This document shows positions 1 to 5,086 of a stretch of DNA of 5,086 nucleotides, piece after piece. Position 1 is the stretch's first letter; each line of letters begins with the position of its first letter. The stretch lies in assembly GCA_037131655.1 (NCBI GenBank), contig JBAXQP010000200.1:1-5086 (forward strand). Direction: 5' to 3'. Made by a program: the position numbers and the translations under genes. Origin of the DNA: a bacterium (lineage in GTDB: Bacteria; Armatimonadota; Fimbriimonadia; Fimbriimonadales; JBAXQP01). A model generated the notes under the pieces. It was not told where the DNA came from and ran no database searches. It saw nothing but the letters and a program-made list of their open reading frames with translations.

Positions 1-1034
1 CCCGCATGTGGACGAAAGAGGCGATTGAGAATTTGCGTTCTGAAATCCGTTCGCTGCAAACAGCTCTCATTGAGACAGCCGAAAAGCATAAGCGAACGGT
101 GTTGCCGGGACTAACTCACCAACAACATGCCCAACCCGTCAGTCTGGCACATCACTTATTGGCCTATTTTTGGATGCTTGAACGCGATTGGGAAAGGCTT
201 GGAGATACTTACAAAAGAACGGATATGATGCCCTTAGGCTCTGCAGCGATGGCCGGCAGCGGTTTCCCGCTTGATCGACAGATGACCGTCAATGAACTCG
301 GATTTGCCGCACCAGCGCCTAATAGCATGGACGCTGTATCCGACCGAGATTTCGTCGTCGAGTTTATATCCGCTTGCACTCTTTTGATGACGCATCTTTC
401 TCGCCTATCGCAAGAACTCATCAACTGGAGCATGCCCGAGTTCGGATTCGTCACTCTTGATGATGCCTACACCACCGGAAGCAGCATCATGCCGCAGAAG
501 AAAAACCCGGATGTCTGCGAACTCATAAGGGGCCGATCAGCACGACTGCTAGGAAATCTAACCGCAATATTTGCCCTGTTAAAAGCCTTACCCTTAGCTT
601 ACAATCGCGACCTTCAGGACGATAAGCCGCTGCTTTTCGAAAGCTTCGATCTTACGCTCCCAAGCGTGCGGCTAATCAAAGCAATGCTCGAAACCGCGGC
701 TTTTCATCCTAGCAAAATGGCATCTGCTACTCGGGGCGATTACTCAACAGCGACCGATTTAGCCGACTATCTCGTCCGCAAAGGCAGCACCTTCCGAGAA
801 GCCCATGAGCTTGTTGGAAGAATCGTTCGGGATTGCCTAGAAAAGAAAAAAGGCTTAGAAAGACTGACCCTCAAAGAGCTTCAGTCTTTTAGTCCGCTCC
901 TGGACGAAGGAGTTCTATCCCTCTTAAAACCGATAACCTCTATGTCCTCCAGAACGACTGAAGGCGGCACTGCCCCATCGTCCGTCACCACTCAAATCCG
1001 ACAGGCTAAAAAGGCATTGAAAATTTGCAAATAG
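1..1034 (+). CDS. argH: Argininosuccinate lyase, 5'-truncated by the window edge
   Basis: Cytoplasmic enzyme of the fumarase/aspartase superfamily that splits argininosuccinate into arginine and fumarate, the last step of arginine synthesis. The reading frame is open to base 3, and the ATG at 6 is internal: it falls in an R-M-W-T stretch that follows the conserved SRNDQ region in full-length ArgH. About 343 residues are visible, so some 115-120 N-terminal residues of a usual ~460 are missing. Counting from that ATG, the catalytic-His segment GLTHQQHAQPV lies near residues 35-45, LDAVSDRD-like MDAVSDRD at 108-115, and the superfamily signature GSSIMPQKKNPD with the catalytic serine at 158-169. 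AYNRDLQDDKP is at 198-208, and the C-terminal SSRTTEGGTAP motif at 314-324 is typical of ArgH. THQQH in place of the commoner THLQR is a mild deviation. The gene ends at TAG just before a strong terminator and converges with the next gene. Confidence 0.96.
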   Translation, partial: RMWTKEAIENLRSEIRSLQTALIETAEKHKRTVLPGLTHQQHAQPVSLAHHLLAYFWMLERDWERLGDTYKRTDMMPLGSAAMAGSGFPLDRQMTVNELGFAAPAPNSMDAVSDRDFVVEFISACTLLMTHLSRLSQELINWSMPEFGFVTLDDAYTTGSSIMPQKKNPDVCELIRGRSARLLGNLTAIFALLKALPLAYNRDLQDDKPLLFESFDLTLPSVRLIKAMLETAAFHPSKMASATRGDYSTATDLADYLVRKGSTFREAHELVGRIVRDCLEKKKGLERLTLKELQSFSPLLDEGVLSLLKPITSMSSRTTEGGTAPSSVTTQIRQAKKALKICK

Positions 1035-1046
1035 GGTATTCACAAT

Positions 1047-1087
1047 AAAAAAAGCGGCGGGGCCTTTGCCCTGCCGCTTTTTATTTT
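1047..1087. terminator. Bidirectional intrinsic terminator between convergent genes
   Basis: A 10-bp stem, GCGGCGGGGC (1054-1063) with GCCCTGCCGC (1068-1077), has one G-U pair and a 4-base CTTT loop. It is preceded by seven A (1047-1053) and followed by TTTTTATTTT (1078-1087). Read on + it ends argH, 12 bases after the stop codon. Read on minus, the A-tract becomes a 7-T tail just past the stop of the stalk-domain gene at 1093. One hairpin therefore plausibly serves both genes. Confidence 0.92.
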
Positions 1088-1092
1088 AATGA

Positions 1093-2727
1093 TTACTTTG
1101 AGTTGATCAGGATGTGACCATCTTTTGGATTGAAGAACACATCTGAATCAAGCGCTTTGCCGAGGAAGCTGGCCGGTACGAAAGTTCGTCCGGAAATGAC
1201 CTCAGGCGCACTCTCTAACTGAATATATTCGCTGTCAAAAGCAGCTTTTGTGTCACCAATCCGAAGAACGATGACATGGTCTGCGTTCATCGCCGTTACC
1301 AATTGTTGGCCTTTGTCCCAATCGAGCTTTCCGCCGATCTGCATATAGACACTGCGGAAAGGAGCTATTGGAAGGCCGTTCTGAACACGAGGAGCAACAT
1401 CGAATTTAAGCGGTCGATTGTTGAAAGTAAACGTAAGGCGTGTGCCAGCTATTCGAGTACCAAACTCCAGCTTGCAGACATCCGGCTTGCTGATTGTTAT
1501 CTTAGGCGTCAGCTTAACAGGTTTGTTAACGGTTATCTTTGGCGCCACCTTTACCGGCTTGCTGATTGTTATCTTTGGAGACACCTTTACAGGCTTACTT
1601 TTAATAACATTAATCGGAGCCTTCACCATCTTCGGCATAACCGTTTTTGGAACAAAGGCTAAGACAGTGTTGCCTGACCCAAAAGTAGTTGAGCGCGTAT
1701 TCGGCTTCATCTTCACAGTCGGAATAGAAGTTGTTCCCTGGGTTGAGGGCGCTTCAGCTACATATTCTTTATATACTGGAGCAGTAAACTTCTGACCGGT
1801 ATCGCCGATTCGAAGAGGTTCTGTTGACTTTTGTTTGACAGCAACCAGCGATGGGATAATCACTCGAGGAATGCTCGTGATCACTCCAACACTCTTGGGA
1901 GCGGATGTCGAAACCCTCGGCGCCAACAGTCGTACTTGGGTGGGCGTATTCACTTTGGCAATCTGCGTTCGAGTTTTATTTGAAGACTTTATTTCAATTG
2001 CCGATGCCGACATCGTTGTTGATGGTTCCGGCTTCACTGCGGGTCTTATTACAGGTTTGACCACCGGCATAGCTTCTGGTGTCTGGCGTTCAGTGCGGCC
2101 GTTCGCATTATTGACAAACACGCGAACGGGAGCGCCTTTGATCGAGGTTTCATCTTCATCAAAAGACATGACAACGATCTCATGCCAGCCATTGGTCTCA
2201 GCCGTGGTGTCCCAAGCAAAAGTGTAAGGCGGAAAGTTTCGCAACGAGCGAAACTTGTTGTCGATGAAAAACGAAACATATGGGCGTTTGGAGGTATCAG
2301 CCACATAGACCTGAATCTCCTGTGTGCCGTAAAGTTCGGTGCCGAAAGTGGGCTGCCTGACTGCAAGAGGGGTCGTGGGATTGAGCTTAACCTCAACTTT
2401 ACTTGAACCTGATGCAACGAGGCGTCCATTGCCATCATAAAGTCGGGCGCTTACAGAGTGCTCGCCGGGAGCCAGCTTGGTCGTATCGAGCACAAACGTT
2501 ACTTCACCCTCTTTCGGTGTAGAGGCCAAGTCCTGCATGGCATATCGAATGCCATCGATTTTGAGGTCGATCCGAGAAACCGCCGCACCTGCATAGTCAA
2601 TAGTCAACGAAGCTTTGCTTGCTTCTTGATAAAAATTTACCTTTGGAGCAGATGAAGCGTACAATAAAACAGAGGTACCAATGGTCCCCATCAATACCAG
2701 GAAAATTACACCCAAACGCATTTTCAT
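1093..2727 (-). CDS. Secreted Ig-like / stalk-domain protein with Pro-Lys-rich repeat linker
   Basis: A 544-residue envelope protein of unknown specific function. Residues 1-28 are a Sec signal peptide or N-terminal anchor: Lys/Arg start, a long hydrophobic run, then YASSAP. Residues about 30-114 and 119-206 read as two Ig-like beta domains; the second has FGTELYGTQEIQVYV and ends in VRVFVNN. Residues 207-430 are a low-complexity Pro/Thr/Ser/Lys/Val linker with 12-residue repeats at about 366-413. Residues 431-544 match the copper-amine-oxidase N-terminal 'stalk' fold (NRPLKFDVAPRVQNGLPIAPFR, then SGRTFVPASFLGKAL). No catalytic domain follows, and only one cysteine (418) is present. I chose the ATG at 2725-2727 because AAGGAGG lies 6 bases upstream and a signal peptide follows directly. 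The frame stays open to an ATG at 2799, but that overlaps the likely -35 box. Stalk domains are generally linked to surface structures; a structural or cell-wall-binding role is inferred. It could also be a protease inhibitor-like or adhesion module. Confidence 0.85.
   Translation of the reverse strand: MKMRLGVIFLVLMGTIGTSVLLYASSAPKVNFYQEASKASLTIDYAGAAVSRIDLKIDGIRYAMQDLASTPKEGEVTFVLDTTKLAPGEHSVSARLYDGNGRLVASGSSKVEVKLNPTTPLAVRQPTFGTELYGTQEIQVYVADTSKRPYVSFFIDNKFRSLRNFPPYTFAWDTTAETNGWHEIVVMSFDEDETSIKGAPVRVFVNNANGRTERQTPEAMPVVKPVIRPAVKPEPSTTMSASAIEIKSSNKTRTQIAKVNTPTQVRLLAPRVSTSAPKSVGVITSIPRVIIPSLVAVKQKSTEPLRIGDTGQKFTAPVYKEYVAEAPSTQGTTSIPTVKMKPNTRSTTFGSGNTVLAFVPKTVMPKMVKAPINVIKSKPVKVSPKITISKPVKVAPKITVNKPVKLTPKITISKPDVCKLEFGTRIAGTRLTFTFNNRPLKFDVAPRVQNGLPIAPFRSVYMQIGGKLDWDKGQQLVTAMNADHVIVLRIGDTKAAFDSEYIQLESAPEVISGRTFVPASFLGKALDSDVFFNPKDGHILINSK
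1484..1627 (-). repeat. 36-bp in-frame tandem repeat (three good units plus one degenerate)
   Basis: Four consecutive 36-bp units start at 1484, 1520, 1556 and 1592 on the + coordinate. By eye, units 1 and 3 agree at 31 of 36 bases and units 2 and 3 at 28 of 36. The fourth is only weakly related (about half the bases). Each unit encodes 12 residues of the pattern VK-x-x-PKITISKP within the linker of the stalk-domain protein. The unit length keeps the frame, so copies could be gained or lost without breaking the gene. The repeat is strongly basic and Val/Ile/Pro-rich, suggesting an extended or polyproline-like spacer. Confidence 0.85.
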
Positions 2728-2733
2728 CCTCGC

Positions 2734-2740
2734 CCTCCTT
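2734..2740 (-). promoter_or_regulatory. Ribosome binding site of the stalk-domain gene
   Basis: On the minus strand AAGGAGG lies 6 bases before the ATG at 2725-2727, a near-perfect Shine-Dalgarno. It decides the start of the stalk-domain gene against the more upstream in-frame ATG at 2797-2799 and the second ATG two codons downstream. Confidence 0.85.
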
Positions 2741-2770
2741 GTTTGCACAAATGATACATCAACAGAATTT

Positions 2771-2799
2771 ATCCTAGCACATTGACAGCGGTTAATCAA
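2771..2799 (-). promoter_or_regulatory. Putative sigma70-type promoter with extended -10 for the stalk-domain gene
   Basis: On the minus strand TTGATT (2794-2799) is followed 17 bases later by TAGGAT (2771-2776), which is preceded by TGC as in extended -10 promoters. Both hexamers match consensus at 4 of 6 positions. The predicted transcript start is near 2764, giving a leader of about 37 bases before the strong ribosome binding site. The rest of the 160-bp gap (2728-2887) is AT-rich and shows no convincing terminator for nadE, so read-through from the upstream operon is also possible. This is a pattern match only. Confidence 0.5.
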
Positions 2800-2887
2800 G
2801 TCCTTACATGGGATTCAGACGCCTAATAACCTTGTGTGATACCAATGCTAGTGTTTATTTTTTGAGATTTCTTCTATGTTGTTTAAA

Positions 2888-3754
2888 TCAGAAATCTACT
2901 GGTCTTAGGTAGTACTCATTGATTGAAGAGGTCGAGATCATGACGGTGGTGGGGAGGTGGCGTTTCCAATGGGTGGAACCGACACGGGATTTGGTTAGGT
3001 GGACTTCTCGGGGGTCAAAACCCATTTCGATTAGGCGTCTTGGGGAGTAGCCTCGCACTAGGTAGTAGAGGATGCGGTCGGCTTTGGGATACGAGATACC
3101 AAAGTCAGCTTCGTCGGTTTGGCCTACGATTAAGTCGGCGGAGGCGGGTTTTTCAATAATAACTTCCGGCACTTTTAGATAACGGGCTAGCTCCCATACT
3201 TGAGTCTTATATAAGTCACCTAATGGATTGATCGGCGGGGCGTCATCAGCATGCCAGGTGAAATAGCCGAATAGACGCTCGGTCTTATTGCCAGTACCGA
3301 CAGGGAGCGCGCCTATCTTGGCCGACTGGTCGAATTGGATGATCATTCGCATTCGAGCGCAGATATTACCGCGGCGACCAGGAGCAATGTCAGGTTCGAA
3401 AGTTTCGATATAGCCATCGACCGCGGGAGTGATTTCGATCGTGCGCTCGTTGATTCCAAGCTGATCTACGATTAGTTGCGCATGGTCTAAACTTTCCTTG
3501 CTGCTCACCTTGTAGGGCATTCGGAAGCCATAAACATTCTTGGGACCAAACGCGCGAGCGCATAAGAAAGCGGTGACTGTCGAATCAACTCCACCTGAGA
3601 TGCCCACAACCGCGCGTGTAAACCCTCGCCGACGGGTCATTTCATCTTTTAAGAATGCGACTAGCCAATCAGCGACCAACTCGGCGTTGATGTGGAGTGG
3701 GGCGCTGCTTGATGGGTCAAAAGGTTTTGCGCTGATAATCGGTAGGTGAGCCAT
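2888..3754 (-). CDS. nadE: NAD+ synthetase, synthetase domain only
   Basis: Cytoplasmic enzyme of the N-type ATP pyrophosphatase family that adenylates deamido-NAD+ and amidates it with ammonia to give NAD+. The 288-residue product shows the PP-loop SGGVDS at 53-58 and the ATP/NaAD-binding GTGNKTE at 153-159. It also has GYFTWHADD at 163-171 followed by INPLGDLYKTQV at 175-186, then the GQTDEADFG region at 211-219 and a Lys/Arg-Pro tail (HWKRHLP, 262-268). Length and content match the ammonia-dependent or single-domain form; the N-terminal glutaminase domain of the ~550-700-residue fused form is absent. The gene starts 2 bp after the stop of the upstream nitrilase-like gene, and its ribosome binding site lies inside that gene, which predicts translational coupling. 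Together they could make a glutamine-dependent synthetase. The final YYLRPVDF resembles tails of stand-alone synthetase subunits. Catalytic motifs look intact. Confidence 0.94.
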   Translation of the reverse strand: MAHLPIISAKPFDPSSSAPLHINAELVADWLVAFLKDEMTRRRGFTRAVVGISGGVDSTVTAFLCARAFGPKNVYGFRMPYKVSSKESLDHAQLIVDQLGINERTIEITPAVDGYIETFEPDIAPGRRGNICARMRMIIQFDQSAKIGALPVGTGNKTERLFGYFTWHADDAPPINPLGDLYKTQVWELARYLKVPEVIIEKPASADLIVGQTDEADFGISYPKADRILYYLVRGYSPRRLIEMGFDPREVHLTKSRVGSTHWKRHLPTTVMISTSSINEYYLRPVDF

Positions 3755-3756
3755 TT

Positions 3757-4707
3757 TTACTTCTCCGGCTGATCCATCCCTTGGACAATTCGTTGTATTT
3801 CAAGCGAGATGTCGGCCAGGTTAGTTTCGAGGTCCCCCAACAGAGGCAAATTCGCGCGGGCGATATTGAGATCGTCGAGAGTTATTCGGGCAGTCAGGAT
3901 GGCCTCCTCCGCCAACGGGCCTTCTACAAGCTTATTGCCAAAGGGATCGAATACCGCCGAGTGCCCGATAAACCCTTTGCCCCCTTCGAAACCGACCAGC
4001 GAAGAGTTGATGGCAAAAACGTTATGCTCTTCTGCGATCGCTACTAGAAGCTGTCGGTACTTGGCCGCATTACCGATAACATCTTCTTTGAATCCACGGC
4101 CGGGAGAGGCGGTCAAAACATAGAAAAGATGAGCTCCCTTGAGAGCGGCAATAGTAGCTGAAATCGAATGCCAGATATCTTCACAAATCAATACTACCGC
4201 ACGGCCAAAGCGGGTATCGAAAGCTTGAATGGAACGACCTTTTGAGACGAAACGCTGCTCATCGAAAACTCCATAAGTCGGCAGGAAGAACTTGCGGTGG
4301 ACATGGACTATCTTCGATTCGGCTAATTCAGGAGCAAGAGTGGCGTACATTCCAGAGTTATAATAATTGCCATCTCCAAGTTCATAGAAGCCGATCACGA
4401 TATCCAGTGGCTTCTGAAGCCCGCTTCGGACATACTCATTTCTTAAATCAACTAGAAGTTGCTCACGAGTAACAGCCATTTCGCGAACGCCGCCTTCGAG
4501 AAAATAACCCGTCGTAACCGTTTCAGGCAGCACCAGCACATCGCAGGGAGTTTTCTCCAGCGCCAACTGCTGCATCACCTCACCGATATGCGCCAGATTA
4601 TGCCCATAATCAGCTTTCTTGGGCTTTATTTGCGCGATAACGATATCAATACTCACATCCGGCTGCTGAGGCGCCGGCTGTAGTTCCTCACCCATTTCAA
4701 GTTCCAT
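3757..4707 (-). CDS. Nitrilase-superfamily amidase, likely glutaminase partner of NadE
   Basis: A 316-residue carbon-nitrogen hydrolase. The Glu-Lys-Cys triad is visible: Glu62 in VLPETVTTGY, Lys139 in HRKFFLPTYGVFDEQRF, and Cys175 in LICEDIWHS. LPTYGVFDExRF followed by a Gly-containing turn is the form found in glutaminase domains of glutamine-dependent NAD+ synthetases, rather than in beta-ureidopropionase or nitrilase proper. With the synthetase gene only 2 bp downstream, the likely job is to hydrolyse glutamine and supply ammonia to NadE; this is inferred. Other omega-amidase-like substrates remain possible. The two products sum to 604 residues, similar to fused enzymes. The start is uncertain. 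The ATG at 4705-4707 has GGAG only 1 base away, ATG at codon 5 has it 13 bases away, and GTG at codon 18 (4654-4656) sits just before the first conserved strand (IDIVIAQIKP) but lacks a clear ribosome binding site. Residues 1-17 look unconserved. Confidence 0.88.
   Translation of the reverse strand: MELEMGEELQPAPQQPDVSIDIVIAQIKPKKADYGHNLAHIGEVMQQLALEKTPCDVLVLPETVTTGYFLEGGVREMAVTREQLLVDLRNEYVRSGLQKPLDIVIGFYELGDGNYYNSGMYATLAPELAESKIVHVHRKFFLPTYGVFDEQRFVSKGRSIQAFDTRFGRAVVLICEDIWHSISATIAALKGAHLFYVLTASPGRGFKEDVIGNAAKYRQLLVAIAEEHNVFAINSSLVGFEGGKGFIGHSAVFDPFGNKLVEGPLAEEAILTARITLDDLNIARANLPLLGDLETNLADISLEIQRIVQGMDQPEK
3763..3766 (-). promoter_or_regulatory. nadE ribosome binding site inside the upstream gene
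   Basis: On the minus strand GGAG lies 8 bases before the nadE ATG and overlaps the last codons (Pro-Glu-Lys) of the nitrilase-like gene. With only 2 bp between stop and start, ribosomes finishing the amidase would be well placed to begin NadE, favouring balanced amounts of the two proteins. Confidence 0.7.
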
Positions 4708-4708
4708 A

Positions 4709-4713
4709 CTCCT
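4709..4713 (-). promoter_or_regulatory. Oddly placed Shine-Dalgarno before the nitrilase-like gene
   Basis: On the minus strand AGGAG is followed by a single T and then the ATG at 4705-4707, too close for normal initiation. The ATG four codons later is 13 bases away, rather far. The site suggests initiation in this neighbourhood but does not settle which ATG is used. Confidence 0.4.
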
Positions 4714-4766
4714 ATTTTACCCGTTTCGGCTTTAGAGAGGGCAAAGAGAGGAGGGGAAGTTATAAA

Positions 4767-5086
4767 CTACACTTTTAACGCTTGGTCTAGGTCAGCGATT
4801 AGGTCTTCTACGTTTTCAAGGCCGATTCTTAGGCGAGTGATCCAGCCGTCGTTTGTACCTTTCATATCGTGGAAGAGTTTTGGCACTGATAAACTTTCGA
4901 ATCCGCCCCAACTGACCCCGATGCTGAAGATATTGAGCGCATCGATGAAGCGGAAGGTCGCTTCCTGTGAATTATCTTTTAGCATGATGCTGAAGACGCC
5001 GGAATAACCTCTTAATTGCCTTTTCGCAAGCTCATGTTGAGGGTGAGAAGGCAGGCCTGGATGATAGACCTTGAGGACTCCCGGAT
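4767..5086 (-). CDS. MetC-like Cys/Met metabolism PLP-dependent enzyme, C-terminal end only
   Basis: The frame continues past the ATG at 4985 to the window edge, so 105 C-terminal residues of a ~380-400-residue enzyme are visible. The sequence has YHPGLPSHPQHELAKRQ (visible residues about 7-23) and GYSGVFSI, then SWGGFES and the ending LRIGLENVEDLIADLDQAL. These are the hallmark C-terminal blocks of the trans-sulfuration family (cystathionine gamma-synthase, gamma-lyase, beta-lyase, methionine gamma-lyase). SWGG(F/Y)ES together with a RLxIGLE tail recalls cystathionine beta-lyase (MetC), whereas HPGLPSHPQHELAKRQ recalls the gamma-synthase branch, so the exact reaction is unsettled. The PLP lysine and substrate pocket lie outside the window. 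The arginine expected to hold the substrate carboxylate is present in ITRLRIGLE. The stop TAG lies 59 bp before the nitrilase-like gene on the same strand, with no clear terminator between, so co-transcription is likely. Confidence 0.92.
   Translation of the reverse strand, partial: PGVLKVYHPGLPSHPQHELAKRQLRGYSGVFSIMLKDNSQEATFRFIDALNIFSIGVSWGGFESLSVPKLFHDMKGTNDGWITRLRIGLENVEDLIADLDQALKV

Noticed and set aside
1484..1627. 36-bp repeats of CRISPR-like unit length
   Set aside because: Units are directly contiguous with no spacers, diverge from each other, and are in frame within a coding region.
1418..1795. Plus-strand open frame with repeated hydrophobic GLLIVIFG-like segments resembling a membrane protein
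   Set aside because: It is the antisense of the 12-residue Lys/Pro/Ile repeats of the stalk-domain gene. The hydrophobicity is a by-product of reading those codons backwards, and no ribosome binding site or independent homology was seen.
1835..2227. Plus-strand open frame of 130 codons
   Set aside because: It lies wholly antisense to the linker and Ig-like part of the stalk-domain gene and shows no recognisable domain or ribosome binding site.
2728..2799. N-terminal extension of the stalk-domain protein to the ATG at 2797-2799 (568 residues)
   Set aside because: It would put 24 polar residues before the signal peptide, has no good ribosome binding site, and overlaps the likely promoter. The ATG at 2725-2727 has AAGGAGG at ideal spacing.
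2800..2887. Intrinsic terminator after nadE
   Set aside because: The AT-rich sequence has short T-runs, but I could not pair a convincing stem next to one on the minus strand.
3750..3770. A frameshift splitting a single fused NAD+ synthetase gene
   Set aside because: Both parts have proper ends: the upstream gene ends with TAA, and nadE has its own ribosome binding site and ATG. NadE begins with an N-terminal segment typical of stand-alone enzymes. A genuine two-gene arrangement is more likely, though a comparison with relatives would confirm it.
3809..4123. Plus-strand open frame of 104 codons
   Set aside because: It is antisense to the conserved C-terminal half of the nitrilase-like gene and has no support of its own.
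4708..4766. Promoter or terminator in the gap before the nitrilase-like gene (TAAAAT just upstream of the ATG on the minus strand)
   Set aside because: The only -35-like TTGCCC is 19 bases away and the -10-like box would place the start of transcription at or within the start codon. No stable hairpin with a T-tract was found either.

Overview
This window is ordinary chromosomal bacterial DNA of moderate GC. It is densely coded, with no sign of phage, plasmid or transposon genes. Two genes are cut by the window edges and three are complete. The taxon cannot be fixed from the sequence. A copper-amine-oxidase-N-type 'stalk' domain in a secreted protein is common in Bacillota and Armatimonadota, so one of those is a reasonable but weak guess.

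Left part: the 3' three quarters of argH (argininosuccinate lyase, last step of arginine synthesis) runs on the + strand and stops at 1034. A 58-bp gap holds one strong hairpin flanked by A- and T-tracts. This is a shared bidirectional terminator between argH and the gene converging on it.

Middle: a minus-strand gene (1093-2727) encodes a secreted or membrane-anchored 544-residue protein. Its order is signal peptide, two Ig-like beta domains, a roughly 220-residue Pro/Thr/Lys/Val-rich linker with a 36-bp tandem repeat, and a C-terminal stalk domain. It has a textbook ribosome binding site and a plausible sigma70-type promoter of its own in the 160-bp gap upstream.

Right part: three minus-strand genes appear to form an operon. 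They are transcribed in the order MetC-like PLP enzyme (3' end only), nitrilase-superfamily amidase, NAD+ synthetase. The last two are separated by 2 bp, with the nadE ribosome binding site inside the end of the amidase gene. The amidase carries the Glu-Lys-Cys triad and the LPTYGVFDE-type motif seen in glutaminase domains of glutamine-dependent NAD+ synthetases. The nadE product has only the synthetase domain. The simplest reading is a two-subunit glutamine-dependent NAD+ synthetase, in which the amidase releases ammonia from glutamine and NadE uses it to amidate deamido-NAD+.

No RNA genes, CRISPR array, insertion sequence or origin was seen, and no gene-free stretch exceeds 160 bp. The most notable points are the split NAD+ synthetase and the architecture of the stalk-domain protein.
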